A stretch of DNA of 33,760 nt from Alphaproteobacteria bacterium (GCA_019240125.1 JAFAYW010000044.1:1-33760); one strand, 5' to 3'; numbered from the stretch's first letter, positions 16,963 to 25,100 are shown. Notes: generated by a model not told the origin, from the letters alone. A program made the numbers and translations.

Positions 16963-17727
16963 TTAGCGGCCATATACGCGGCAATCCGCGCCGAGTTCAC
17001 GGATCGACTCACACAGGTTTTCAGCCGGCCCTACCGAGGCCAATGCCGCTGGCGGGGCAGGTCTTGTGGCGACTGCCGGTCGCAGCACCGGGCGCGCCGC
17101 GGTGAAGGCTCGCGCAAGCGCCGAAGCGAGGCCGGGGAGTGCTAGGCGCTCGGGCGGCGTGGCCTTGACCTCGGCAAGCAATTGCAGGCAAGGCCGATCG
17201 TCCACGGGAAGAGCAGAGCTGGCGCCAAACGACCAATCCTCCACCGGTCGGCCGGTCACGGCCAACACATAACGGCGCGTTTCGGCCGGCAGCGCGCTCC
17301 TGGCCTGCCGCCAGTCCGTCACACGGCCTGAACCGGCGTTGTAGGCAGCGGCGGCGAGGCCAAAATTGCCGAACTTGGCGTTGAGGCTGGCGAGCATCCG
17401 AGCCGCTTCGCGGATCGCCGCGACCGGGTCCTGCGGATCGAGTCCTCGCTCCAACGCGGTGCCGGGCATGAACTGAGCGACACCCAGAGCGCCGGCGGGG
17501 CTGGTGACATGGCTGTGAAACCGGCTTTCTCGCCAAAGCACGCGGGCCAGGAAAGCTGGCGGCACGCGATAAGCCAGCGCCGCTGCGTCACTTACCGGAC
17601 ACAGTTCGGCGGCGGCCGGTTCACCGGCGACAATACCCTGTGCGTGCGCAGACGATGGCGCAAGGGCAAGTGCCACTGCCAGGAAGCATCCGATCACGGC
17701 CATGCGCCGGCCCGGCATGTGCGGCAT
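16963..17727 (-). CDS. Lytic transglycosylase (SLT domain), exported
   Basis: A 254-residue murein lytic transglycosylase that cleaves peptidoglycan glycan strands with formation of 1,6-anhydromuramic acid. A Sec signal peptide is visible ('MAVIGCFLAVALALAPSSAHAQG', read in parts, ending near residue 30). The SLT domain has catalytic Glu67 in 'WRESRFH', then 'GALGVAQFMPGTA' and 'NFGLAAAAYNAGSGRV'. The C-terminal third is Ala/Pro-rich. Start 17727 is preferred because 'GGAAGAG' lies about 8 bases upstream and the signal peptide then begins at once; the frame extends to 17856. It ends 7 bases from gspG in convergent orientation, which suits a role in opening the wall for a secretion or pilus machine. 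Confidence 0.88.
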   Translation of the reverse strand: MPHMPGRRMAVIGCFLAVALALAPSSAHAQGIVAGEPAAAELCPVSDAAALAYRVPPAFLARVLWRESRFHSHVTSPAGALGVAQFMPGTALERGLDPQDPVAAIREAARMLASLNAKFGNFGLAAAAYNAGSGRVTDWRQARSALPAETRRYVLAVTGRPVEDWSFGASSALPVDDRPCLQLLAEVKATPPERLALPGLASALARAFTAARPVLRPAVATRPAPPAALASVGPAENLCESIRELGADCRVYGR

Positions 17728-17889
17728 GGGTGACTCTTCCGGGCGTGACGTCGTTTGGGGGCAGACGGCGTCCATTGGCTCCGCGGCTGAGCGCGCTGCG
17801 TTCACTGATCGAGAGTTTAAGCGAAAAACTGGTGAGCGGGGAAAGTCTGATTGCAACCGCCTTGCGTTTGCACGATTAGCCGTGCGGCA

Positions 17890-17915
17890 GCCACAGGCTG
17901 CTCTGCAGCCGTGGC
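17890..17915 (+). repeat. Hairpin just upstream of the first FNR/FixK box
   Basis: GCCACAGGCTG (17890-17900) and CAGCCGTGGC (17906-17915) form an inverted repeat with one bulged base and a 5-base loop. It ends 9 bases before the regulatory box at 17925. It may be an upstream operator or chance structure. Confidence 0.25.
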
Positions 17916-17924
17916 ATGTCTACG

Positions 17925-17938
17925 TTGATCCAGATCAA
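17925..17938 (+). promoter_or_regulatory. FNR/FixK box, perfect consensus, upstream of the unknown operon
   Basis: TTGATCCAGATCAA matches TTGAT-N4-ATCAA exactly. A class II promoter centred at -41.5 would start transcription near 17973, and an AT-rich 'AATTCT' at 17964-17969 is close to the expected -10 position. That leaves a leader of about 34 bases before the start at 18007, with a ribosome-binding site in it. Identical consensus sites precede the TauE/SafE-like gene and ccoN. Confidence 0.85.
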
Positions 17939-18006
17939 CGCACTGGGTCCTCCCGCGCCGCCAAATTCTTCTTGTGGGAATACCCGCCGCAGTTGGGAGG
18001 ACGCGT

Positions 18007-19605
18007 ATGGATGCGCAGCCAGCCTTTGCCGGCCGAAAGGATGCTCAGGAAATCTATCACGCGTTGGAAGAGCGAATCCTGGCGCGCGATCAGATTGGTG
18101 CGAGCAGGGCGTTTTACGATCTGGTGCGTGCCGGCCGGCCGCTGAGCGAGATTGTTGGAGAGGCCGTTCGCATCCATGCCCCGTACACGCACGTGCCGTA
18201 TCATGAGCGGATCGACGAGGGCTACCCCAATTTCGTCAATAATGACCATTGTCTGCTGAGCGCACGCGCCGCGCTGCATCTGGCGCGGATGATGCCGGCC
18301 AAGATGGAAATGCTGCCGCTGGCGCAGACCGTTTGGTACATCCCGACCGGGCTCGACATCTGGAACCAGAAGATGAACCGCGCTCCGGGCCATTATACCC
18401 GCGGCTTTAGCGGTACGATTTCCGATCCGCCCGCGCCGGTTGTCTATTGGCCGGATCAAGACCCGTTGCGCGAGAACGCACCGTTGCGCGAGCGCCTGGG
18501 GCATTGGCTGACCCTTGTGCAGCGCGGCGAAGTACTTCCGGCATATCGCACATTCCTCGGGTTGATGGAGGAACCGGAACACCGCGAGGAGGTACTGGCC
18601 GAATTGGTCTTCGCCGGCCTCATCGATGTCCAGGACCGGATGCTCTACAACCGCTCCTACACAACCGGGCACAAGGCCTACCGTGCGCGCGCCACGGTCG
18701 AGCTTGGCGATCTGCTTGGTTGGAACAACGCGCATAGCGTGCTTTACGCTGGGGTTGTCGACATGGCGGTGGGGCCGCGCTGGTACTCGACCTACGAGAT
18801 GGCGTGCAATGTCATAAAGGCGGATATCGAGGGTGAGCCCCTGCATGCGGTGCCATATGGCGGCGTGTCAGAGGCGGAGGCAGCTATGCTGCGCAATGGC
18901 GCACCTCTGAGCGCGGCCGAGGAAGCCGCCCTTATCGAGGTCCTGCTGCACCACGAGGAGCCGGCCTATATCCAGCGCATCACCGAGCTCCTCAAGATTG
19001 GCAAGGACCCGCGTCGAATAATCGATGCGATTCGGGTTGCGGCGGCGGAGATCGAGACTGCGACACACGGCGCGAACAACTTCTCGATGCCGATGCATTG
19101 CTACGAGTACTGCAACACCGTCGGGTGGTTTTTCGATCGCTTCCAGCATCCGCGTCGGCTCCGCTTCCTCTATGTCGCGGGCTCCTTCGTCAATCGCACC
19201 GCATGGCATCAGAACCTTACTGGGGAGATGCGGCCGGTGCGGCAGACGCCGATCGGGACGGCCGGTCTCGAGCCGTCGCAATTGTTGCGCTGTCTTGAAG
19301 ACGCCATTTGCGCGCGAGACACGGCGGAAGCGGCCAGCCTGCTGAAGGGGTACCTCGCAAGTGCGGCGCCGCATGGGCGGCTGGTGCAGACGCTGGCAGT
19401 CGCGGCGACTCGGCTTGGCAACGATCCGCACAATCAGGAGATCGCTCAGTGCATGCTCGAGGATTACGTCAAGAGCGCCAGCCCGCTGCGCGATCGGCTG
19501 CTTTACGCCTGCGTGCAGCAGACAGCCGGGCACCGCAAGTACGGTGATCCGCTCGAGGCGAGCCGCCGTTTCGGCGAGGCGATGGGCATCACTCGGCTAC
19601 AGTAG
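18007..19605 (+). CDS. Conserved-looking protein of unknown function, 532 residues, under an FNR/FixK box
   Basis: I do not recognise this protein. It is 532 residues, has no signal peptide and no clear membrane helix, so it is probably cytoplasmic and largely alpha-helical. It is rich in His, Tyr and Trp in clustered segments: 'IHAPYTHVPYHERIDEGYPN', 'NNDHCLLSARAALHLARMM', 'VWYIPTGLDIWNQKM', 'EVLLHHEEPAYIQRI', 'HGANNFSMPMHCYEYCNTV' and 'NRTAWHQNL'. Such repeated His/Glu/Cys clusters could bind a metal or haem, but no standard CxxCH, Rieske or ferredoxin motif is present. A 'GGGAGG' site precedes the ATG at 18007 (frame open to 17974). It is followed 84 bases later by a luciferase-like oxidoreductase. 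A helical questin-oxidase-like fold is one alternative; I have no direct evidence for it. Confidence 0.85.
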   Translation: MDAQPAFAGRKDAQEIYHALEERILARDQIGASRAFYDLVRAGRPLSEIVGEAVRIHAPYTHVPYHERIDEGYPNFVNNDHCLLSARAALHLARMMPAKMEMLPLAQTVWYIPTGLDIWNQKMNRAPGHYTRGFSGTISDPPAPVVYWPDQDPLRENAPLRERLGHWLTLVQRGEVLPAYRTFLGLMEEPEHREEVLAELVFAGLIDVQDRMLYNRSYTTGHKAYRARATVELGDLLGWNNAHSVLYAGVVDMAVGPRWYSTYEMACNVIKADIEGEPLHAVPYGGVSEAEAAMLRNGAPLSAAEEAALIEVLLHHEEPAYIQRITELLKIGKDPRRIIDAIRVAAAEIETATHGANNFSMPMHCYEYCNTVGWFFDRFQHPRRLRFLYVAGSFVNRTAWHQNLTGEMRPVRQTPIGTAGLEPSQLLRCLEDAICARDTAEAASLLKGYLASAAPHGRLVQTLAVAATRLGNDPHNQEIAQCMLEDYVKSASPLRDRLLYACVQQTAGHRKYGDPLEASRRFGEAMGITRLQ

Positions 19606-19689
19606 GCGCCTGCTGCATCCGTTAGATTGCGGGCATCTCATCGGCAAATCGAGCAACCAGCGCTGCGTGGCATCTTGGAGGAAAGACAT

Positions 19690-20754
19690 ATGGAATTCGG
19701 CATGTTCCACGAGTTTCCGTGTACGCCGGGGCTTAGTCAAAGGGAGGCATTCGATCGGTCATTCGAGCAGATCGATGCGGCTGAGCGTTGGGGCCTCGAC
19801 GTCATGTGGCTGGCCGAATTGCACGCGACGCCAACACGTTCGGTCTTGGCAGCGCCACTGACAATAGCTGCGGCGATCGCGGCGCGGACCCGTCGTATGA
19901 AAATCGGCACGGCGGTGCAGGTATTGCCGCTCTGCCATCCGCTGCGCCTCGCGGAAGAAGCCGCTACGGTTGACCAGATAAGCCATGGACGACTGATTTT
20001 TGGAGTCGGACGCAGCGGTTTCCCGCGCACCTACGAGGCATACGGCGTTCCTTATGCTGAAAGCCAGGAGCGTTTTGTCGAGACCCTCGACATCATCAAG
20101 CAGGCCTGGGCGGAGCCACGCTTCTCCTACGCCGGCAAGTATTACAATTTTCAAGACATACCGCTGATGCCGAAGCCCTTTCGGCAGCCGGGGCCGGAAA
20201 TCCGCATCGCGATCAACAGCCCCGACAGTTTCCCCTCGGCCGGCGCGCAGGGTTATCCGATCTTCGCCGCGGTCCGGCTCGGGACACTATCCGAGCTCGC
20301 CCCCAATCTCCGCGCCTATCGCGCGGCATGGCGTGCCGCGGGGCATCCGGGGCGGGCGAAAGTTTACCTGCGCCTGCCGCTGTACATCGCCGAGACCCGC
20401 GAGCAAGCGCATGACGAGCCGCAGGACAGCATTATGCATTTCTACCGCTGGCTCGGAGAGCAGCTGGAGGCATCGGCGACGCGTTCCGGAGCGCGCGCCA
20501 TCGAACAGCGCGCCGAGCGCGGCCAGCGTCTGCAGACCATCACCTATGAAGAAGCGCTGCGCGATAAGGTGGTGGTCGGAACGCCTGACATGGTCATCGA
20601 CCGATTGAGCGAATTGGACGAAGAGTTGGAGCTCGACGGAATCCTCGCCGAGATGAACTGCGGCAGTCTCATTCCGCATGAGCAAGTCATGAACTCGCTG
20701 CGACTGCTCTGCGAGAAGGTGATGCCGCGCTTTGTCTCTCGCGATGTGGGATGA
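19690..20754 (+). CDS. LLM class flavin-dependent oxidoreductase (luciferase-like)
   Basis: A 354-residue member of the bacterial luciferase-like TIM-barrel family, which uses reduced FMN (or F420 in some branches) to oxygenate or reduce substrates. Landmarks: 'MEFGMFHEF' as first strand, 'AAERWGLDVMWLAELH', 'KIGTAVQVLPLCHPLRLAEE', 'DQISHGRLIFGVGRSGFP', and near the C-terminus 'VVGTPDMVIDRLSEL' and 'GILAEMNCGSLIPHEQV'. 'GGAGG' lies before the ATG at 19690; the frame is open upstream to 19627. It is downstream of the unknown 532-residue protein and overlaps the next small gene, so all three probably share the FNR/FixK promoter. As an oxygen-using flavin enzyme under low-oxygen control it is unexpected; reduction instead of oxygenation is possible. 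Confidence 0.9.
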   Translation: MEFGMFHEFPCTPGLSQREAFDRSFEQIDAAERWGLDVMWLAELHATPTRSVLAAPLTIAAAIAARTRRMKIGTAVQVLPLCHPLRLAEEAATVDQISHGRLIFGVGRSGFPRTYEAYGVPYAESQERFVETLDIIKQAWAEPRFSYAGKYYNFQDIPLMPKPFRQPGPEIRIAINSPDSFPSAGAQGYPIFAAVRLGTLSELAPNLRAYRAAWRAAGHPGRAKVYLRLPLYIAETREQAHDEPQDSIMHFYRWLGEQLEASATRSGARAIEQRAERGQRLQTITYEEALRDKVVVGTPDMVIDRLSELDEELELDGILAEMNCGSLIPHEQVMNSLRLLCEKVMPRFVSRDVG

Positions 20755-20942
20755 CCGTTGAGGAGTGTTCCAACGGTGGTCGCAAAGCGTTGATAGAACA
20801 GTTGGAGCAGAGGATCGCTGTTTACCGCCGGTACTTAAGCGAGGGAGTTGATGTGGCTCTGGCGGTAATTTATCTGCACGACCTTGCCGGTGCCGAGGCG
20901 GCGCTCGCGACGCTGCTCGATGATGATGCGGGATCGTGTTGA
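20751..20942 (+). CDS. Small protein of unknown function, 63 residues
   Basis: The ATG at 20751 overlaps the stop of the luciferase-like gene (ATGA), which argues for a coupled real gene. The protein is predicted helical, 'ALIEQLEQRIAVYRRYLSEG' then 'VALAVIYLHDLAGAEAALATLLDDDAG', with no signal peptide and one Cys near each end. The amphipathic helices suggest a small partner or regulatory protein. I do not recognise the family. Its stop lies 23 bases before the second FNR/FixK box. Confidence 0.65.
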   Translation: MTVEECSNGGRKALIEQLEQRIAVYRRYLSEGVDVALAVIYLHDLAGAEAALATLLDDDAGSC

Positions 20943-20965
20943 GATTTGCGGCACCGCGGTACGTT

Positions 20966-20979
20966 TTGATCTGAATCAA
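20966..20979 (+). promoter_or_regulatory. FNR/FixK box, perfect consensus, upstream of the TauE/SafE-like gene
   Basis: TTGATCTGAATCAA matches TTGAT-N4-ATCAA exactly. A class II arrangement predicts a transcription start at 21014, with 'TTATCA' at 21001-21006 as a possible -10. The gene's first ATG is at 21015, so the transcript would have almost no leader. Confidence 0.85.
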
Positions 20980-21014
20980 CGCGATAACAAGCTTCGGGCG
21001 TTATCAGGCAGTCA

Positions 21015-21767
21015 ATGCATATTCACCCGCTCGCTGACGGCCCTGCCATTTCAGCCGTCGTTGGTTGGTGCGGGGCGCCGGGCTCGATCCCGGCGCTTCT
21101 TTTTTTCATGGGCCTGGTCGGCGGATTTGCCCATTGCGGCCCGATGTGCGGGCCATTTGTTCTGGCGCAGCTATCCCACACCCGCGATGCAGTGCCGATG
21201 CTGCGCCGACTGTCCGGGGGTATGCTGCTGCCGTACCATCTCGGCCGCCTCACGACCTACTGCGTGCTCGGAGCCATTGCCGCCGGCGGCGGTTCGGTTT
21301 TTTCGGCTCTCACTCCCCTGCGGTTTGGCCTGGTGCTGTTGTTGCTCGGCGCCGCGATGTTTGTCTTAGCCCAAGCGGTTGCCCAGTGGGGTGGACAATC
21401 GGCACGCACCTCCACCTTGTCCGTCGCGGCGCTTCTCGGTGTTCGAGTGGCGCGGCTCGCCAAACCACTTCTGTTGCAACCCGGCGTCAGGGCCCGCTTT
21501 TTCTTGGGATTGGTCCTTGGACTATTGCCCTGTGGCTTTCTCTACACGGCGCTCGCAGCGGCGACCGCCACCCAAATTCCAATCCTGGGCGCCGCTGCCA
21601 TGGGGGCTTTCGGGTTGGGAACCCTGCCTAGCCTGCTGCTCGTTGGATGCGGCGGAGCGGTCGTGGCGGCCCGCTGGCGCGTCTCGGCGCAGCGCTTCGT
21701 CGCGCCACTGCTGCTCTTCAATGCAGCGATGCTTACCACTATGGCGATTACGACAGCGCTCTCTTGA
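21015..21767 (+). CDS. TauE/SafE-like (DsbD_2-type) membrane protein linked to cytochrome oxidase
   Basis: A 250-residue integral membrane protein with about six helices. The first helix carries 'FMGLVGGFAHCGPMCGPFVL', with an HCxxxCG motif typical of the family annotated as sulfite exporter TauE/SafE or cytochrome biogenesis DsbD_2. The repeat partner is 'GLVLGLLPCGFLYTALAAAT'. Homologues commonly sit next to cco/fix genes, often after ccoS, and a copper or thiol transport role in oxidase assembly is suspected; sulfite export is not established. The ATG at 21015 is kept because the next in-frame ATG (21108) would cut into helix 1, but no ribosome-binding site precedes it. Its stop codon lies inside the third FNR/FixK box. 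Confidence 0.82.
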   Translation: MHIHPLADGPAISAVVGWCGAPGSIPALLFFMGLVGGFAHCGPMCGPFVLAQLSHTRDAVPMLRRLSGGMLLPYHLGRLTTYCVLGAIAAGGGSVFSALTPLRFGLVLLLLGAAMFVLAQAVAQWGGQSARTSTLSVAALLGVRVARLAKPLLLQPGVRARFFLGLVLGLLPCGFLYTALAAATATQIPILGAAAMGAFGLGTLPSLLLVGCGGAVVAARWRVSAQRFVAPLLLFNAAMLTTMAITTALS

Positions 21768-21777
21768 TCTCAATCAA
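21764..21777 (+). promoter_or_regulatory. FNR/FixK box, perfect consensus, upstream of ccoN
   Basis: TTGATCTCAATCAA matches TTGAT-N4-ATCAA exactly and overlaps the stop codon of the upstream gene. A class II promoter would start near 21812, giving a leader of about 30 bases before ccoN at 21842. This is the usual low-oxygen control of cbb3 oxidase operons in alphaproteobacteria. Confidence 0.9.
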
Positions 21778-21841
21778 TGAGTCTTGACGGCGGACATGGC
21801 TTTGTCCTGCCGCCTGATCCGGGCTGAGTTGAGGGAGCATA

Positions 21842-23302
21842 ATGACCGACATCGTTTTGCCGTTACGTCGGGAGCCGTCTTCCTACAATGAAGCGGTCGT
21901 CCGCGCGTTTGTCATCGCGGCGATGTTCTGGGGCGTGGTCGCCTTCCTTGTCGGCCTTTACCTCGCGCTGGAACTGACCTATCCGGCGCTCAACCTCGAC
22001 CTCGAATGGATCAGCTTTGGACGGTTGCGGCCGGTCCACACCTCCGCGGCGATCTTCGCCTTCGGCGGCAATGCGCTGCTCGGTACGTCCTTCTTTGTCG
22101 TACAGCGCACCTGCCGGGCGCGTCTCTGGGGCGGTGACGCCGCGGCGTGGTTCGTCTTCTGGGGCTACCAGTTCTTCATCTGCATGGCCGCCTGGGGATA
22201 CGTCACCGGTGTCACGCAGAGCCGCGAATATGCCGAGCCGGAATGGTATCTCGACATCTGGCTGACGCTTGTGTGGGTCGTGTATCTCGTCCTGTTTCTC
22301 GGCACAATCATGAAGCGCGAGGAGCCGCATATCTACGTCGCTAACTGGTTCTATCTCGCGTTTATCGTCACAGTGGCGCTATTGCACGTGGTCAACAACC
22401 TGGCGATGCCGGTGTCGATCTACAGCAGCAAGAGCTACTCACTGTTTTCTGGCGTGCAGGATGCGCTGACGCAGTGGTGGTACGGGCATAACGCAGTCGG
22501 CTTCTTCCTGACCGCCGGGTTTCTCGGGATGATGTACTACTTCGTCCCGAAACAGGCGAACCGGCCGATCTATTCGTACCGCCTGTCGATCGTGCATTTC
22601 TGGGCCCTGATCTTTCTCTACATCTGGGCCGGACCGCATCACCTGCATTACACCGCCCTGCCCGACTGGGCGCAGACGCTCGGCATGGTGTTTTCGCTGA
22701 TGCTGTGGATGCCGTCCTGGGGCGGCATGATCAATGGCCTGATGACATTGTCGGGCGCCTGGGAAAAGCTGCGCACCGACCCGGCGCTGCGGTTTTCGGT
22801 CACCGCGGTCGGGTTCTACGGCATGTCGACCTTTGAAGGGCCGGTCATGTCGATCCGCCAGGTCAACGCGCTCAGCCACTACACCAATTGGACCATCGGC
22901 CACGTGCATTCCGGGGCGTTGGGCTGGGTCGGGTTTATTTCGTTCGGTGCGATCTATTACCTGGTACCGGTTCTGTGGCGGCGCGAGCGGCTGTACTCGC
23001 AGCGGCTGGTCGAGTGGCACTACTGGATCGCGACGATCGGGATCGTGCTTTACATCGTCGCGATGTGGGTTGGCGGCATCATGCAGGGTCTGATGTGGCG
23101 CGCCTACGACCAGCTCGGTTTCCTGCAATACTCGTTTGTCGAATCGGTGGCCGCGCTGCACCCGTTCTACTTGGTTCGCGCGATCGGCGGCGCCTGCTTC
23201 CTGGTCGGCGCGCTGCTGATGGTCTTCAATCTGTGGATGACGGCGCGGCGCGAAACCGCTGCCGCGGCGCCAGCACTTCCTCTCCTTCAGGCCGCGGAGT
23301 GA
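21842..23302 (+). CDS. ccoN: Cytochrome cbb3 oxidase subunit I
   Basis: The 486-residue catalytic subunit reduces oxygen to water at a haem b3-CuB centre and pumps protons; its high oxygen affinity supports microaerobic respiration. About 12 helices are visible. Low-spin haem ligands lie in '[13 protein letters not shown]' and '[10 protein letters not shown]' (the second His there faces the other haem). CuB ligands are the His of '[11 protein letters not shown]' and the pair in 'WAGPHHLHY'. The Tyr in 'FLYIWAG' is 44 residues after the 'WWYGHN' His, the spacing known for the cross-linked His-Tyr of cbb3 enzymes. A 'GGGAG' site (21833-21837) precedes the ATG. First gene of the oxidase operon. 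Confidence 0.97.
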   Translation: MTDIVLPLRREPSSYNEAVVRAFVIAAMFWGVVAFLVGLYLALELTYPALNLDLEWISFGRLRPVHTSAAIFAFGGNALLGTSFFVVQRTCRARLWGGDAAAWFVFWGYQFFICMAAWGYVTGVTQSREYAEPEWYLDIWLTLVWVVYLVLFLGTIMKREEPHIYVANWFYLAFIVTVALLHVVNNLAMPVSIYSSKSYSLFSGVQDALTQWWYGHNAVGFFLTAGFLGMMYYFVPKQANRPIYSYRLSIVHFWALIFLYIWAGPHHLHYTALPDWAQTLGMVFSLMLWMPSWGGMINGLMTLSGAWEKLRTDPALRFSVTAVGFYGMSTFEGPVMSIRQVNALSHYTNWTIGHVHSGALGWVGFISFGAIYYLVPVLWRRERLYSQRLVEWHYWIATIGIVLYIVAMWVGGIMQGLMWRAYDQLGFLQYSFVESVAALHPFYLVRAIGGACFLVGALLMVFNLWMTARRETAAAAPALPLLQAAE

Positions 23303-23312
23303 GGACGGCGCC

Positions 23313-24029
23313 ATGATGATCCGACACGCCGTTATCGAACGCAGCGTCTTCCTGCTGCTGATCCTCACCCTGATCACGGTCGCAATCGGCGGCCTGGTCG
23401 AAATCGTGCCGCTCTTCACGATCGAAACCACAATTGAGCGGGTTGGCGGCGTGCGTCCGTACTCGCCCCTCGAACTGGCCGGCCGCGACATCTACACCCG
23501 CGAAGGCTGCTATCTCTGTCATAGCCAGCAGATCCGGCCATTTCGCGACGAGGTCGAACGCTACGGGCACTACAGTCTAGCTGCTGAGAGCATGTACGAC
23601 CACCCGTTCCAGTGGGGATCGGAGCGGACCGGGCCTGACCTTGCGCGGGTTGGCGGCAAGTACTCGAACGAGTGGCATATCGCGCACATGGAAAACCCGC
23701 GTGACGTGGTGCCGGAATCGATCATGCCGGGCTATTCCTTCCTCGCGACACGCGAGCTGGACCCGAACGCGATTACACCGCATCTGCGTGCCAATCGTGT
23801 TGTCGGGGTGCCTTATACCGATGCGATGATCGCTGCCGGACCCGCCGATTTCCGCACACAGGCCGATCCAAATGCCGATAACACTGGCCTGTTGAAGCGC
23901 TATCCCGGCGCCATGGCTGTCGGTAGTGGCGCCGGCGTGACAGAACTCGATGCCCTGATTGCCTATCTGCAGGTACTCGGAACTGAGGTTAAGTTCCGCG
24001 ATGTCGCGCCAGAAGCCTTGCGGCAGTAG
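23313..24029 (+). CDS. ccoO: Cytochrome cbb3 oxidase subunit II (monohaem cytochrome c)
   Basis: A 238-residue membrane-anchored c-type cytochrome that passes electrons to CcoN. An N-terminal helix (about residues 9-32) is followed by a periplasmic domain with one haem motif, '[12 protein letters not shown]' (Cys66, Cys69, His70), and the conserved '[15 protein letters not shown]'. The Met of '[11 protein letters not shown]' is the likely sixth haem ligand. '[19 protein letters not shown]' is the usual C-terminal helix. A 'GAGGA' site lies at 23301-23305, overlapping the ccoN stop. Confidence 0.97.
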   Translation: MMIRHAVIERSVFLLLILTLITVAIGGLVEIVPLFTIETTIERVGGVRPYSPLELAGRDIYTREGCYLCHSQQIRPFRDEVERYGHYSLAAESMYDHPFQWGSERTGPDLARVGGKYSNEWHIAHMENPRDVVPESIMPGYSFLATRELDPNAITPHLRANRVVGVPYTDAMIAAGPADFRTQADPNADNTGLLKRYPGAMAVGSGAGVTELDALIAYLQVLGTEVKFRDVAPEALRQ

Positions 24030-24038
24030 GAGGCGGAC

Positions 24039-24227
24039 GTGAACTTGTTCGACCTCGCGATGACGGTGCGGCCGCTGTTCCTCGTCTGGATGTTCGCGAT
24101 TTTTCTTTATATTGCGTGGCGAGCCTGGTCACCGGCACGCCGCCAACTTCACCATGAGCACGGGATGATCCCGCTGCGCGACGACACGCCCTCGCCGGCA
24201 AATACGACACAACCTGCCGTCGGCTAG
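24039..24227 (+). CDS. ccoQ: Cytochrome cbb3 oxidase small subunit
   Basis: A 62-residue single-helix protein ('LFLVWMFAIFLYIAWRAWSP') with a basic His-rich cytoplasmic segment, in the usual ccoQ position between ccoO and ccoP. CcoQ stabilises the oxidase complex. The start is GTG 24039, supported by 'AGGAGG' just upstream (24028-24033). Confidence 0.9.
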   Translation: MNLFDLAMTVRPLFLVWMFAIFLYIAWRAWSPARRQLHHEHGMIPLRDDTPSPANTTQPAVG

Positions 24228-24239
24228 GAGAGAAGCGAA

Positions 24240-25100
24240 ATGACCGATATTCCCGATCGCGATCCCGTGACGGGCCGGACCACGACCGGCCACGAATGGG
24301 ATGGTATTCGCGAGCTCAACAACCCGCTGCCGAAATGGTGGGTCTACACCTTCATCGTGACCATTCTCGTCGCGGTTGGCTACTGCGTGCTGTTCCCTGC
24401 CATCCCTTGGTTGCACGGCCACACGACCGGCACTCTCGGCTACACCGCGCGGGGACGGTTGGACCAGGACCTCTCGGCCGCCAATGAAGCACAGGCTGGC
24501 ATGCGGGCGCGGATCGCGGCCGCCTCGCTCGAGGATATCCGGCGAAATCCCGACCTGCTGGCGTTCGCGCAGACCGGGGGCAAGGCTGCCTTCGCCGAGA
24601 ATTGCGCTGCCTGCCACCGGGCGGGCGGCGCCGGTGCTAAAGGCTTCCCCAACCTCGCCGACGACGACTGGCTGTGGGGTGGCAAGCTGAGCGACATTCA
24701 GCAAACGGTCATCCATGGAATTCGCAACACCGACCCGGATTCGCGGCAGTCCGCGATGCCGCGCTTCGGGCTCGACGGTATGCTGACGTCGGGCCAGATC
24801 AGCGCGGTGGCTGACTACGTTCTGTCACTATCGACCGGCAAGCCGCTGCCGGGTGAAGGTGCCAAAATCTTTGCCGATAACTGCGTTACATGTCACGGCG
24901 ATAAGGGCCAGGGCAGTCGCGACGTCGGTGCGCCGCGGCTCAGTGACAATATCTGGCTGTATGGTGGCGATCGGACCACAGTGGTCGATGTGATCACGCG
25001 AGCGCGCAACAGCTCAATGCCTGCCTGGAGCACACGGCTCGACCCGGTAACGATCAAGATGCTGACGGTGTACGTCCATGCACTCGGCGGCGGCGAATAG
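24240..25100 (+). CDS. ccoP: Cytochrome cbb3 oxidase subunit III (dihaem cytochrome c)
   Basis: A 286-residue membrane-anchored cytochrome with the CcoP lead 'HEWDGIRELNNPLPKWW', one helix (about residues 34-57), and two haem domains, 'CAACHRAGG' (Cys122, Cys125, His126) and 'CVTCHGDKG' (Cys215, Cys218, His219). Probable Met ligands are in 'SAMPRFG' and 'SSMPAWS'. It takes electrons from soluble or membrane c-type cytochromes for CcoO/CcoN. 'GGAGAG' precedes the ATG. The end overlaps the ccoG start by 23 bases. Confidence 0.97.
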   Translation: MTDIPDRDPVTGRTTTGHEWDGIRELNNPLPKWWVYTFIVTILVAVGYCVLFPAIPWLHGHTTGTLGYTARGRLDQDLSAANEAQAGMRARIAAASLEDIRRNPDLLAFAQTGGKAAFAENCAACHRAGGAGAKGFPNLADDDWLWGGKLSDIQQTVIHGIRNTDPDSRQSAMPRFGLDGMLTSGQISAVADYVLSLSTGKPLPGEGAKIFADNCVTCHGDKGQGSRDVGAPRLSDNIWLYGGDRTTVVDVITRARNSSMPAWSTRLDPVTIKMLTVYVHALGGGE

